From NCBI GenBank assembly GCA_020086605.1, contig JACBWW010000018.1:15328025-15392024 (forward strand): DNA of 64,000 bases, in the 5' to 3' direction. Under the pieces are notes generated by a model. The model was not told the DNA's origin. It searched no databases and saw only the letters and a list, made by a program, of their open reading frames with translations. Source of the stretch: Lanius collurio (lineage: Eukaryota; Chordata; Aves; Passeriformes; Laniidae). The translations under genes and the position numbers were made by a program. This document shows, piece after piece, positions 33,426 to 46,377 of this stretch; position 1 is the stretch's first letter, and each line of letters begins with the position of its first letter.

Positions 33426-36400
33426 CCGAAAAGCCAGCCCCGGATGTCTAAGCTTCTCGGGAAGCAGAAGTGCTGCAGAGAGTATGTGGGCTGTGCTCTG
33501 ACTCTCAGAAACACTTCTCAGCCACAGCTGTGGGACCAGCTCCTGTGCACAGCCCCAGCAACACCCCCAGGGTCTGGGTGCAACACCACACAGATCTGGG
33601 TGCACCACAGACGCTGCCACTCTGACCAGGCTCCCATCCTGCCAGGCTGAGAAGTGAGACATTGGCACAACCAGGACCGTCACTGTGTCTGTCCCAGAGC
33701 GCCTAAAGGGATCACCCCACAAGGAACTGGCTTGTGACCCCTCAGCAACCCAACTCTGCAGTTCAGGTCAGCAAGACACCTCTTCCCAAAACTGCTGAGA
33801 TCATTTCACCATGTGCATATATTCATAGAAAGCCACACATAACTATACACACACATCTATAAATATGTGTGTGACTTTCAATACTATCTAGAATCTTGTA
33901 CAGTGGATATAAACTGTGATGAGCTGGAATGGGTGTGTCCTCAGCCTGGAACAGCCGTTCCCCCAGGCTGGCTTATCACCCATGCTGTAGCCTCAATCAC
34001 ACTTCCAAACCACTGCTCCTGGCGCACTGTCCCACCCAAGGGGCCCCTGAACCCACAGGTGACCAGAGGGGCTCCCCAGGGCAGGGGACTGCCCTTTGCA
34101 ATGCCCAGCATTCCGCAGGTCATCCCCCAGGCAGAGAAGAAGAAGAGGATGGTGGGGCCTGTCCCTGGTTTGGGAGGTAGGGGAGCCCACCACGAGCAGG
34201 AAGAATCCCAACAGAAGCTGGATTAAACCTTTCTATGATCTGGATTGAGGCCATCAGAGCAGCTTTGATGGTCCCAGCCTTCTCCTCCCATTTGAACAGA
34301 GCCTCACAGATGGGGTACCTGATAACACCCCCACCTTCTGTCCAGCCCTTCTGGCCCCCTTTCTGTTTGCTTTTCCTCCCAGCAGCTGCACTTCTGATGG
34401 TGCTGCACTTGGCCAGAAGGGAAGTGACCAAGCTGTGGGGCTCAGCATGGTGAGGGCTTTGTGTCCTTCAAAGGGGACGAACAAACAGCCGGCAGCCCCA
34501 ACCCGCCTGGGGGGATCCTGCGGAAATACCACAGTCAAAACTCCTGGGAGCCGCTTCCTGCCTGCTCCAAGGCTTTGGATGCAAAGAAGTATTTTCCTGT
34601 CGTTAAGGTAACATCTGCATTTCCAGTGGGTGTCCCAGTGACATGCCACTGGTTTCTTAGAGCTGGCCCCAATCTCTGAATGAAAAGGCACCTTGTTTGA
34701 AAAACAGAGGGGCCTTTTTCTGCCACAGCTACCTAAAACAGTCACGTCACTGCTGATGTTTGCTTTTGGTGAATGACGAGGTTAACACACCCTCTGAGTG
34801 GGCTGTGAGCATTTGCTTTGGTCAGGAGCTTTATTTTCATACTCGTCTGTCTTGCAAGAAGCTCGCAGGTGAAAATGCTGAGGCTTTAAAAAGTCATGCC
34901 TCAGATGGACAAATATTTTCCCAGAAAGCCAGAAGAGACGCAGTGTGTTTGTGTAAGGGAGGTGCTGCTCCCTTGATGGCCCTGAGCCTTCCCAGCTCTG
35001 TGACACCCACCCAGCAGCCTTGGCCACCCCATGGGGTCACCCACAACTGCTTGGGTCAGGCATAGGGAGCAGTCCCATTTGCTGGGGGAAAGCCTTCAGC
35101 CCTCTGTGGGACTTCTTCAGCTGTTCTGAGTGATTCTGCCTCCCATTACAGGTGGGAACACATCACAAGTGCAGCTCAATGGGAACCAAGAAAAACACCT
35201 TCCCTTCCTGTCACCTCTACCAGTGCCAAGTCCACATCAGGGTGCTGGGCAAACACTCCCACATGCTGCCTGCTCCCACCTGCTTTGGCAGGCAAGGAGG
35301 CAGAGGCATGGGAGGGAATGGACATGCCTGGAGAGGTGTGGGCACACTCATGTTGGGTGCATGTGTGGGGAGGGGCATACATGTTTGTGCCCAAACTTGT
35401 GATATACAGGTGTGGCACATGTGGGTTTGTCCACCTGGGTGGCATTCACACCTGTGAGCACAGCCAGGGAGCCGAGGCAGAGGGTGGTGGGAGCCCAGCA
35501 TCACCAGATCTTGCTGACAACCAAGCAACATTCAGCCTGGGATAAGCCTCTCCTGGGTGTCATTTCTTCCCCAAGTCCCTGCTGTGGCATAAAACAAAGG
35601 GACAAGGCCTTTCAGCCCCAGTCTCCAATGATGAGGAAGAGAGGAGGGCTGGGGCAGCACTAGGAGAGGTACACATCACCCTGGGCACCTTTGCCCTTTT
35701 TGCATCACTAAGTAATAAATAAAACCTCCAAATTCATATCTGCCATAAAAGCTACTGGGACACACACAGGCAAAGAAAGGTGCTCTCTCCAGAGAGAGAT
35801 ACTCACACCAGGCAAACCCCACAATTGCATGTGGCTGAGAAGGGAGCCACAATGGGCACCTGCACTGGCACAGAGGGCTCAGCAGCCCCCAGGGAAGTTC
35901 TCGTGGACACACACTGAGCCAAGCAGAGCTAAAGGAGAGGCTGGTGCTAGAGGCTGGTCAGACCCTGCTGACTGTTCCTTTACAGACCACAGATGACTAA
36001 AAGTCAGGAGGTAAAATCAAATAGAGCCCACTGTTTACTGGAGGAGGGGGGAAGAGAGCAGGGGAAGTTGTTTCCATTGGTTTGACCACAGAGTTTTTCT
36101 AGCTGCAGGAAAGACTTTGACTCTCAGGCCACATCAAGACAAAAATACAAACTGATTTTTTTTCCCCCTAGGGTTAAACTAGCTTTTCCCACCAAGCAAG
36201 GGCAAGAGGGGGATAGGAAAAGTTTTTCCTCCTCATAGCCCACCATGGACCTTTGCCCTTGAAGGGGACATGAGGGGACAATGCCTGTCAGGGACAGGAG
36301 GCTGTTGGCAGGGCAGACCAGCAAGCAGGGGAAGGTAAGCAATTTGTCAGCCCGAAGGCTGCTTATCTCGGCTGGGAGAGCCATAAGCTTTCTCCAAGCA

Positions 36401-37850
36401 CACACCTCCCAGGGGATTTGCCCTTGAGGCACTGACCTGCTTCTCCTGTCCCAGGGAAAATAATTCAGACTCACATTTATATCGACCAGGTCTGTTGCCT
36501 GCCTGTACCTGGCAGTGGGGGCTGGCTACAAACTGCAGCCCATGGGTTTCAGCTCAGCCCCTGGGACCCCACAACAGCCCAAGAGAAAGGCATGAGCCCC
36601 CCAGAGCCATGTCAAGCACCTGAGTGACAAAAGCATCCCATTCCTGGCTGCCCGAGAGGGGTTAAGCTCCCTTGATTTGAACGTCACATCTCACCCTCTG
36701 CTCCATAAATAAACCTACAAGGCACATGGCATCCCCTGGGTCCCCATGGCACAAAGCTGGCACACAGCAGCCAGGGCCAGGTGTCACAGCTGCTGCCAAT
36801 GCAGAGAAGAGGCAATTAGCAGGTAGTGAGAAAGCTCCTGCTCTCCCTGTTCAGCCCTGTTGTGCTAATCCCACCCCAATTAAAGCCCCCTCTTTGCTTT
36901 CAGATACTACTATGAGAGATTAATCCACCCTAGAACAAGGCATTTCCAGCAGGCCAACAAGACAAAGCCAATTCTTAGTTAGCAAAAGGCTCTGGCACCT
37001 GCCTGGGAGCATTTCATTACCCTGACAATGGCATCAAGAGAAGGGCCATGAGACCCCTTCAATCACAAATTTACTGAGAGGGCACCGGCTTTGCCTGCTG
37101 CTCCCACATGCCTGGGGCCAGCACCTGCAGGATGCAGCCTCTTCCCTGGAGGAGAACTATCATCCAGCCCGCTTAGGGACACCTTCCCCACCCCACAGAG
37201 CCTGCAATGCTGCACAGGGTTCTACTGTTTTTTTGTTTTTTTTTTTTTTTTATGCTGTGCTTTTCCTTTGTCCTTTGCACTGCTCTTATGCCAATAAATG
37301 CACATTGTAAAAAAACAAAGCAGTGGGTAGTTCTAATCTCTAAGTCAACATGTGCCCTTATCACACAGGGTAGTTCCCACGGAGGAGGCTCAGGCAGTCT
37401 TTAATCCATAAGCAGCAGTGTGTGCACACAGTGCAGAGCAAATCAGAGGCACACGAAGAACTTCACAAAAGTGACCTGGAATGCCTGCCTGGAGGTGCAC
37501 TGAAGAAGGAGAAAGAGGGGCTGTGTGCTGAACTCCAGATACAGATCAGCAAGACCCAGAACAAAGTGGACCAAGACAATTCATGGGGAGCCCATATTTT
37601 CGAGGAAGAGACCCACATGACTGTGTCCCAGCTCCTGAGTTCCCTCCCCGCTGCTCTCTTTTCCCTTTCCACTTCCCCTCGGTCAAACCCTCGGCCCCTT
37701 GTGCCGGTGCATAAGTAGCCATCAAACACGGGCTTTTTCGGCAGTGCAGAGAGAGATGGACCTTTGATGTGCCCCAGGGCGGCCACGCTGCGTCCCCCTG
37801 CTTTTCAAAGGCCGGTCCTTGGCCATTGTGTTCACATCCTGAGCTTGTTT
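33426..37850. other. SLC51A-TFRC interval, middle part, no gene recognised
   Basis: No supported gene. There are scattered AATAAA hexamers (for example near 35713 and 36708) and an exon-like minus-strand stretch at 34229-34318 with a weak donor. A run of about 16 T lies near 37236-37251. Confidence 0.5.
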
Positions 37851-38300
37851 GTACACTCGCTGGAGGCTCCCAGCCCCGCAGCCCCCCTGCCGCAGCCGCA
37901 GCCGCCCTGACCCCCAGATAAAAGCAGCCGGGCTCACGCGGCAGAGCCGCTATCAGAGCAGGGACAAACGGCACCGTCCGACGTGCAGCCGCCGAGATAG
38001 CGGGAGCTCTGCCGGGCCGACCCCGCCGGGGTGAAGGTTCCAGGTCAACAACAGCCCCACAGATCTGCATCGGCCGCGGCTGCTGCCCCGGGGCTGCCGG
38101 GGCACTCGGGCTGTTGGCAGGAGCGGTATCAGGGCCATGCACGCCGAGGAATGTCCTGGTGCTGCTGCTCTGCCCCTCTGCTGCATCTGGGGAGGGCCAG
38201 CACCTTGCCAAAAGATGTAACTGCCAGCACTAAAGTCTTGCTCTTTGATCATTGCCTCATCTCTCCGTGCCCTCTGGGTAGGTATAAAGCAGGGCAACAG
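37850..38300. promoter_or_regulatory. CpG-rich, promoter-like patch with TATA-type words
   Basis: CpG-rich sequence at about 37870-38115 sits alone between SLC51A and TFRC. It contains CAGATAAAAGCAG and CTATCAG (GATA-type words on both strands). A separate TATAAAG lies at 38283-38289. It may be the promoter of an unannotated transcript or a distal element of a neighbouring gene. There is no direct evidence of transcription. Confidence 0.35.
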
Positions 38301-39876
38301 TCCACCCCCCTCCCTGTAGGTAGGGTAAGGTCATGCAAATAGCACAGAGAGGTCCCCAGGACTTGGGGGTTAAAATCGCAGTGAAACCCAGTCTTTGCAA
38401 GCAAGGAAGCCCCACTAAAAGAGCCGGACTGTTTTAGTCCCACTGGCCAGTGTCCAAGTATGAGCGTCTCTGCTGGGCCTCCATGCCAGCCCCTGGCAAG
38501 CAGAGCAGCAGTAATGAGCATCACCACATCCACATCCCTCCTTGTGTGATGGGAGAGATGGGGAGATGAGCCTCCTCATTTGCAGGAAGGCAAAAACCAT
38601 CCCAGAGGATTTTGAGTGGGGGGTCCATGGGATACCCCAGGTCTGCATCTTTAAAGGAACAAGAGCCCACACTGTCCTCAGACCCAGATCTCTCCTCCAG
38701 GTGCTTGGTTCTCTGTATCCTCTCCAGCTAGCTGGTGGGAGCACCAGGATAGCTATGGAAAATGTGGAGGGTCAGGCCAGCCCCAGGTGCTTCCCCAGGA
38801 AGGATGCAAAGCCGGGTGTTATTTTGAAGGGACAACAAAGCTGTGGCCAGATGTCAATGTTACTGCTGCATTTCCATTCTCTCAATTGCCTTTTCCCTCA
38901 CCTCCTCCACAACCTCTTTGCTAGAGGCAGCAGATTCTCTCCCAGACACCAATGCCTGCCACGATCCCTCTCCTTCCTCAGCGTGCATGGCAGCACGTGT
39001 CAGGACTGTGGCCGAGGAACAACAGCTCCCAAGCATGGCTGTGTGTGCCTGGATTGCTGGGAGAGAGCAGGATGGAATGATATCTTCCAAGGCAGCATGA
39101 TGGCTTTTCCTGAAAGGACCATATCCAACTAGTTCACCCACTTTTTGTCATGGCAATTAAGAAATGCAGCAGCAAAGGCCAAAACACATGGTCTTCTGGA
39201 GGATGGGGGTACTCATGGTGTGAAATTCTTGGCTATTGCACTCTTGGCTTGGTGAGACAGGAGCAGAGAGAGCAGGCTCTCCTGGGAGCCAAGCCTGCCA
39301 GCCCTAACTTGGAAGGTTAGGGTAGTAGAGGGGTTGCAGCATGATTCTGACACACAAAAAACTAGATTTGGCAGTTTCTTGGGACCTGTAATAGCTGACT
39401 GCACCCCAGTGCAACTCATGAGCTGACCACGGAGAACAGACTGTGTATCCCTCAAACCTGCTCCCAGGAAGGCAGGAGCTAGCGCTGCCACTCCTCTGAG
39501 TGGCTGGGATCCAGAGGAAGCAATTGCCATTCAGGGCAGAAGATCAAAGTCTCTCTTTTGTCCCCAGATGCCTGTTGCCTCTCTGGCTCTACATCCTGGG
39601 GTGACTGGAATGCCCCACAGCCCCTCTCCCATGGAGTGCACAGCCAGTGGGAGCCCTATAACTACTTCCCACCCACAGGCCACTGCATGTCCCACAACCT
39701 TTGGCCTCAGCCCAACAGCACATCCAACTTAGCACCACACTCCAGTACTTGGTTCTTGTCTTTCCCATCCCTTCCAGACTGAAGAGCCATGTTAGTTGCA
39801 GTATTTCTTGCCATAGAAGCATTCAAGTCACCTCACAACATCATTTGTGATAAGATGCTGGCAAAGCAGATTTTCA

Positions 39877-40010
39877 AAGAATAATCTGAGTTGGAAGGGA
39901 CCAAAAATAACCAGTAAATTCAACCCTTAAGTGAATGGCCTATGCAGGGATCAAACCCAGAACATTGTCATTGCTAGCACCCTGCTAACCTTAGAGCACC
40001 AGCTAACCTT
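39877..40010 (-). mobile_element. CR1 LINE fragment, reverse orientation
   Basis: The stretch starts 'gaataatctgagttggaagg' and continues to 'gcagggatcaaacccagaac' and 'cattgctagcaccctgctaa'. That is the reverse complement of the tail of a common CR1 subfamily (ttggaaggga ... gggatcgaaccca ... ttagcacc). It ends in a small local repeat of GCTAACCTTAGAGC. Confidence 0.65.
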
Positions 40011-40719
40011 AGAGCTGCATGTGTTTTGGCTGCTTTTAAATTGCCTTAACATGGGTCACACAACTGGTCACACGAGGGTCTGCCATGCTGCAAAACTGAA
40101 GTGAAACCATATTTTCCTTATTTTCCTTCCCACATTTTGATCTCATGTTTTCAGCATGAATCCTAGAGGAAGGACATTGTCACATCATGAGATACGGTAC
40201 GAAAGAGTGCAGAGTCATTTGAGCCTAGTCAGAGGACTCACAAGCCCCCAGGAGTTCAGAGGATATCTCCTAAAATAGCCAAGCCATGCCAAGCCACAAT
40301 GAGGAGGAACACCCTGATGCTGGGAAGACAGATCAGAAGTCAGCAGTTACCAATCCTACATCCTCTTTCCTCTTCATCTCTTTCCTGGCTTTTGCTCTCT
40401 ACTCCTTGCAAAGATTTTTGGCTGGGCTGGGCAGCCTGAGCACCTGGGCTCAGCATCACCAGCAGTACAGGCACCGCTGCATGAACAACAGGTGTCCCTG
40501 AGAGAGGTGGCACCAGCCACCAGCACCGATAGCCAGCCGACTCCCAGACACCTGTAAGGTGAAGGGTGCTCCACTGCTCAGGGGTACACAACATTGCCTT
40601 TGAAGAACCCTCATTTTAAGGTATTTCACTGCCAACATCAGCTGAGGTACAAAAATATCTGAGTTTCTAGAATGTCAGCTTTCTTCTCTTTTTCTCAGCA
40701 CGTGTAGAAATGGGGAACT

Positions 40720-41010
40720 GACTGCTCAGCACACGCACGTTTTGAGCGGGAACGGAAAACACCTGCAGCGAGTCTCTGCCAGGGCAGGTCGGGGCTGGCG
40801 CGGCGCAGCACCTCCCCTGCTGTAGCAGGAAGCGGGGCACGGAGAGCGGCGCCCGGTGAGGAACAAATCCGACTGCCGCCTTCCTTGCTTGCGTTGCGCC
40901 ATTGCTCCAGGGAACGTCCCGAGTCTGAGCCCTCCTGCAGGTGTCCCTCCTTCGGCGGGACCTCGGTGTGGAATCGCTGCCCTGCACCCAGCACGGTGTG
41001 CACAGGTAAA
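40720..41010 (+). promoter_or_regulatory. second CpG-rich patch with donor-like sites
   Basis: A CpG-rich segment of about 290 bases contains two donor-like sites, CCCG|GTGAGG near 40855 and CACAG|GTAAAGG near 41006. It lies 1.7 kb upstream of the TFRC promoter. It could be a separate non-coding promoter or an upstream alternative TFRC exon. Evidence is composition and splice motifs only. Confidence 0.3.
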
Positions 41011-42274
41011 GGCGCTGCCGGAAGGTGAGAGCTTGGCAGGGGGAGCCCAGGAGGAACATAAAAATCAGGGCAGAGCTGGGTTACACTTTCCTGAGCAGCA
41101 GGCTGCATCCAGACTGTTGAGGTGAGAAATGATCAGAGGATCCAGCTTGCAGGACTGATCTAAACTCCTTCTGAACCCTCTCACACATTGGGCTTCCACC
41201 AAGGCACCCGCCAGCACCATGTCCCACAGTTCAGTCACACGCCAAGTGACAATAGTTTTCCCTCCCATGACTGGCATCACCACAGCTGGTGAGGGATGAA
41301 TGTGGAGAAGAGAGAGCCTGGGCACTGGAGCCTGGCTCAGACCTCCTCTGCTAAACATAACTGGCAGGTCCACCAGCACGTCTTGCCTGAGAGACGCTTT
41401 ACAGACTTGTCTCCAGACGGCCGTGCTGAATTTCAGGTCTAGTTAATCCCCCCTCTATCAGAGCAGGAATGTATTGCTTTTCACCAAACATAATCCTCTT
41501 TGCAATCATGTGTTCTGCCCAACCACAAACTTTCTGCTCCCATCCTTCTTTCCTGGGAGAGGATTTGAGGCAATAATCCGGGCCTACTGATTTATTTTTC
41601 TAATGAGCAAGGGACAAACGAGCACAGTACTGCAGAATATGCGCGCACACACGAACCTTGAAGCATTCCCTAGCTGTGACATGCTTTTGAGGGACGCCCT
41701 GAGCTGAAGGACTGAGGCTGGAAGTAGTGACCTTCTCTCACGGTGGGCCACAGGCAGCTTATGTCCTGATGTGGGCTGTCCATACTTCTTGTGTTTAGGG
41801 GCTGGAAGTCATAATACCTGCCATGCTTCCCATCATACAAATATAATAGCAATCTGTGCAGCTCAACACAAAGGAAAGGCACCTCAGGCGTCTCTGCCCG
41901 TTCAGATCTAGAAAGGCAGCCCTGAGCATGTGTGACTTGCTGGGACCTGAGGATGGTGAGAACTTCCCAAGCCAGAGCAAGTCCTGTGTCTGGTTTGCAC
42001 CACCCAGGGAGGAAAATATTTTTCCTGCCCTCATCCCTCAAAATGCTGAGAGGATGGGAATGCTGAATCTGCGACCCGCTCCTTCTTCTACTGCGGTACG
42101 AAGCATGCCTTCACACAAAGAGGTGTTAACCTCATCTCCCTGCCCCGGTTTCAGCCCTTCCTGAGGGGAAGATGAGACTTGGTGTGCACCCAGTGAAACA
42201 TATGCCACTTGGCAAGTGGCTCCTCCACCATACCAAGGGCACATAAAGGCAATTTATAAAGAATGCAGCTTCAT

Positions 42275-42592
42275 CCTTTATAAAGGAAGGAGGTCATAGT
42301 GAGAAGGGGTCTTCTCTCTTCTACCATGCCTACAGTGAGAGGACTAGAGGAAATGGCCTTGAGCTGAGATGGGAGATTCAGATTAGGTATTACAATTTTT
42401 TTTTTTTTCACTGTTAGGGTGGTCAGGCACTGGAATAGGTTTCCTAGAGGGGTGATGGGGTCACCCTGAAAGTGTTTACGAGGTGCCTGGATCTGGTGCT
42501 GGGTCACACGGTTTAGTGGTTTAGGGGTTATGAGGACGGTGCTGGGTTGATGGCTGGGTTGGATGACCTTGGAGGTCTCTTCTCTGATTCTG
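42275..42592 (+). mobile_element. CR1 LINE 3' fragment upstream of TFRC
   Basis: The order of words matches a CR1 tail: 'tgagaggactagaggaaatg', then 'gagattcagattaggtatta', then 'ggcactggaataggtttcct', then 'gtgcctggatctggtgctgg', and the near-terminal 'ggttggatgaccttggaggt' followed by CTCTTCT. It ends about 110 bases before the TFRC proximal promoter motifs. Confidence 0.85.
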
Positions 42593-42599
42593 CGCTTCC

Positions 42600-42835
42600 T
42601 TACGCTCCGACCCCGCAGCAGGGCCAGGCAGGGCACACAGCAGCCCCACGCCCGGGTGGGCTGTGCAGACAGCCAGGGGCAGACGCGCAGAAGGCGGGGA
42701 CAGCGGGGCGGGGCCGTGTGACGCACTAGGATGCGGCTGGGCGATTGGCCGGGCCTGCGCCGGGCTGCGAAAGGGCGCCCACGGCGGGGTGGCTGCAGTC
42801 GGGCCGGCGCGGCGGTGAGGCCGTTACTGGTGAGC
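42600..42835 (+). promoter_or_regulatory. TFRC: TFRC proximal promoter
   Basis: The start of a strong CpG island holds a GC box GGGGCGGGG (42705-42713), a CRE/AP-1-like GTGACGCAC (42718-42726) followed by an Ets-like AGGATGCGG, and an inverted CCAAT box ATTGG (42744-42748). No TATA box is present. A GC box plus a CRE/AP-1-like and Ets pair is the arrangement described for mammalian TFRC promoters. The start site is inferred at about 42770-42800. Confidence 0.7.
42770..42829 (+). other. TFRC: TFRC non-coding exon 1 (approximate)
   Basis: Two donor candidates follow the promoter motifs: GCG|GTGAGG ending at 42814 and CTG|GTGAGC ending at 42829. The second is taken here. The exon joins the acceptor at 44323-44324 (CTTCTAG). 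The CpG island continues to about 43130 inside intron 1. Confidence 0.45.
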
Positions 42836-45800
42836 GGGCACGGAAGGTGGGGAACCGGGCAGCGGGGCGGAAAGGGCCGACGGGAGGCGGGAGGGAGGCG
42901 GCGCCGCAGGAGCCGCGGCGGCGGAGGCGGAGGAGCGATGGCAGGCGCAGGGGCCGCGGCGGCGGCGCCCGCTGACCTTGGGGAGCGCAGAGCGGCCCCG
43001 CCGCCGCCGCGGCCCCGCACGTCTCCCACGGCCGGCACAGGGCAGACGTGCCCGCGGCCGGCAGCGTATCGCCCGCGCCGCTTATCTGGGGCACCGCAGC
43101 CTGTTCGCGATACCGGGGCCGCCCAACCCCGTGGGGCGGCTGCTCGAACGTGCTCGCTTTTCTCTCTCTCTTTTTTTTTTTCTCCTTATTTCTGAAAGAT
43201 TGGGGCCTGGCCGCAGGGGCTTAGGGAGGCATCGCTCACCCGGCCACCTATCAGGTGCGCTGCCCCAGGCCCTTTGTGCTTCCCTGCGTCTTCCCGGGCT
43301 TGCTTCTAGCGACCTTTCCATATGCTCAGTTCACTCGCACCATGGTGGGAGCCTGCGGCCTCGGGTTGTCACTTGGGAAAGGCTTCTCAAATCTGTCGGG
43401 GTTTCACCGCCATGTGTTCTTCCCCTAAATAAAGGGAAATAAGCAATGGCCACTATTAACCTTTGCTCTCCAAATATAACCTTGCAGAGCTCCCAGGTGT
43501 AAAGCTAACCCACGTGCACCCGAAGAGCAGAGCCATTTCTTAGCAGTGCTGCTTGAGGGCATACTTGGGTTGCTTGCTCCCAGCCTCAGCACCTGTCTAG
43601 CCATTCACTAAATTACAAACGTTTCTCAGGAAGAAATGGAGAAGTAAATCAGTTACAATTTACCTTTCAGATATGCTCACTTTATGTTTACAGAGAAGTT
43701 AAAATTTTACAAGTTGCTGAAATGAATTTGGGGAGATGCTCTTAGCAATTTTCAGAGACTTTTAAAAACAGAAATTGCCTTCATAAAGTGGTAGACTACA
43801 GTAGACAACACAGCCGTCTAGGCAGGATGTTCATATTAGAAGTGTTTTGTCTGGGTTGAAGTTTGTGCTGCTTTGCCTTATGGCCTTGTACCACTTCTCT
43901 ATTCCAGCTGGACTCTTCCTGTCATTGAGACAGACCCCAGGAACTTTAGATATCTAGAGTCCATTGTCACAGCTGAGTAAATGTCTCTTGCCAGTACTCC
44001 TTGAATGGAGATGTTCCCACCATTAATAAGACCCTTGGCTGAACTTAGCCATTGGAGACTGTATTCCTCGTTTGTATGCCTGTCACTATGCCCAATGTTC
44101 AGAGAAAGAGTTGACGAGTTTATTGGAGCTTATAATTGCTGTAGGAACTTTTAGGTTGCATTCAAGGTTGATGTAGGTTCACTAACATAGTGACTGAAGT
44201 GGAAGTATGCACGGAAAATCCATGGGCAAGCAGTGCACTAGTGGCAGTGACTGACTTCAGGTGTGTAACAGAGGGGCAGGGAGGGGAACAGCCTGACCTG
44301 ACTTGTTGTATTCTGAACTTCTAGGGCTTTGGTAAAGTTGGTTTGCATTCGTCCAGAAGGCAATGGATCATGCCAGAGCAGCAATCTCTAACTTGGTAAG
44401 ATGCAGTACCCCAATGTTGTTTGTCTCTTGGTGCACTGATGATATTGCAGCAGAAAGGTTCAACAACATCTGTGTTTGAGATTGTATAATATTATTTTTA
44501 TACTTTTCCATGTAGTTTGGTATCTATTTGAACGTGTAGTGGTTGTAGAATTGAATGTAGCCATCCTGTGCAACACGTGGCTGTGTTGATGGAACTGTAT
44601 GAAACATATTTGATCAGGAGTGAACATTGTTTATTCAAAAAAAAAATATCACTACTTATCAGTAGTGGAGAAGATGATGAATCCAAAGCAGTGTTAGATG
44701 CTGCTGTGGCGGGTGAGCCAAATGTCACTGCAAGTAGCTGGTCATGATAAGGAAGTGGCTCATTGCTGGTGGGGTTATCATTAACTGCTATCATGTCTTA
44801 GGTCTCTCAGAAAACTGGTAAGAAAGCGGGGGTGGGCCTTGAGCAAAGTTGTAGAAGGAAGTGCTGCAGAGGAAGCCATTCAAATGCTACTGGGACAATC
44901 AACATGTGTTCTATTGTTACTTGGGGGGGGGGGGGGAATTCAACCTCAAGTCCAGCTTTTGAAAGCAACCTGTGCTTGAAACAAATGTGCAGGAGGAAGG
45001 ACTTCTGAACTTGTTCAACCAAGCCTGCCAGTCCTAGAGAGCTTGGATTGTGAAATGACCCTAGGCTAGGACTTCGAGTATGGTGGTTTGGTCTCTGAAC
45101 AAGAATGGAGGATATGTGAGGTTGGGGCATGTTCTCTGTGTGAGGACGTGCCTCAAGTGTGAGGGAAGCCACGCTGTGGAGCAGCTGAGCAGGGCGAGTG
45201 TTAGGACAGACTGCAGTGTTGCCCTTTCTGAAATCTGAGCAGGCAGCCACTTCATGCTGGGCAGCATGGGCCAGAGTGGAACTGCAGGTCTGAAATGACA
45301 TTGGTTTCTTTTGCCCAAGCAAGCAGATATCTGGTCTCTTCACTTCCAGCTCTAGCATGTAGTTTGAGAGTGAGCTGAGAACTGTGGATGAGCCACTGAG
45401 GTTGTAACAGGGCGTGGGTGCTTGTCACCAGCTGCTTCTTCAACACAGAGGAGAAGGCTGCAGAAGTGCTGCTCCCAAAGCCACTCCTTTGGCCTTTTAC
45501 CAGTCTCACTCCACTCTCCAGCACAACCATGGCTGCAGGCAATTTCAGTGTCTCTAATGGAAGCTGAGTGGTTCAGCCAGCGCCTGGCTATGCCTGGAAT
45601 TGAGTTAATCTGAGCAGCTGCCTTGTCCACAGGCTGCTGTTCTGTGGGAGGCTGTGCCTTGCACCTGTTTAGAGAAGTGGGCTCCCACCTGGAGGCTCTG
45701 CTGGGACACTGGTAAAAACCTGTCAGATGGTGCCAGGCGTTGGTGGGTGCAAGAGGCGTAGCCTCAGCTTTCACGTAAGCTGAAGTAACACAGTGCCCAT

Positions 45801-46377
45801 GGATCATCTCTCTTCAGCCCAGCTGCTTTGTAACACTACCAGTAGTGTAATATAAGGGTAGCCTTAGGCAGTTTAATACAAAATTATCCGAGTGCTGGAT
45901 GAGAGTATTTACATCAAAGTAGATGCGGCTCAAAGGCACAGCCATGGACAGTTGCCTTCCCTTTCCACTGCCTTCATCAAAGGGCAAGTTGTACCCATTG
46001 AAGTCAGATCTGTGTTCTGCTGCTTAAGACCAGGAGTTTCTGTTTGACTCAACCTCAGCCATGGGGGTTACGTGGGAAATGCCGATGCCATTGGCTGCTT
46101 CATATCTGTAACAGACTCCAGGCTAAACTCTGGTCAGTGTGGCTCCAAGCTTGTGCAGGGTAAATGGAATCTAAATAGACTCTGGAGACCCTGACTGGAT
46201 CAGAGTCTGAACTGTGTTTAAAGCATCCAGCTTGACTTAGTGAGAGACCAAAGCTCGCTGCACTAGAGCAGCTGTAGATGGACAAGCAGTGTTTGGGCTG
46301 GAACACAGGTGCAGCTGGCTGCAAGGACTGTAGGCTGGTGTAGCCAACTCTTCCATCATGACTGCTTTTCCACACAG
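42830..46377 (+). other. TFRC: TFRC introns 1 and 2 (flanking the 33-base coding part of exon 2)
   Basis: Both introns are GT-AG. Exon 2 (44325-44395) carries the ATG and 11 codons. Intron 2 holds a 14-G homopolymer at 44923-44936 and a 183-codon minus-strand open frame (44807-45358), which looks fortuitous because it resembles no protein I know. No repeat was assigned. Confidence 0.6.

Noticed and set aside
36420..36440. possible FXR inverted repeat GAGGCACTGACCT
   Set aside because: The left half-site has at least two mismatches to AGGTCA and the site is 7.5 kb from SLC51A.
41110..41400. possible old interspersed repeat before the TFRC promoter
   Set aside because: It has the feel of a degenerate repeat, but I could not tie it to a family with certainty.
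42271..43038. 255-codon minus-strand open frame across the TFRC promoter
   Set aside because: It is open because of CpG-island composition (Pro/Arg/Ala-rich) and crosses a CR1 fragment.
44807..45358. 183-codon minus-strand open frame in TFRC intron 2
   Set aside because: It runs through the G homopolymer, shows no domain, and lies wholly inside an intron. Length alone is not enough.
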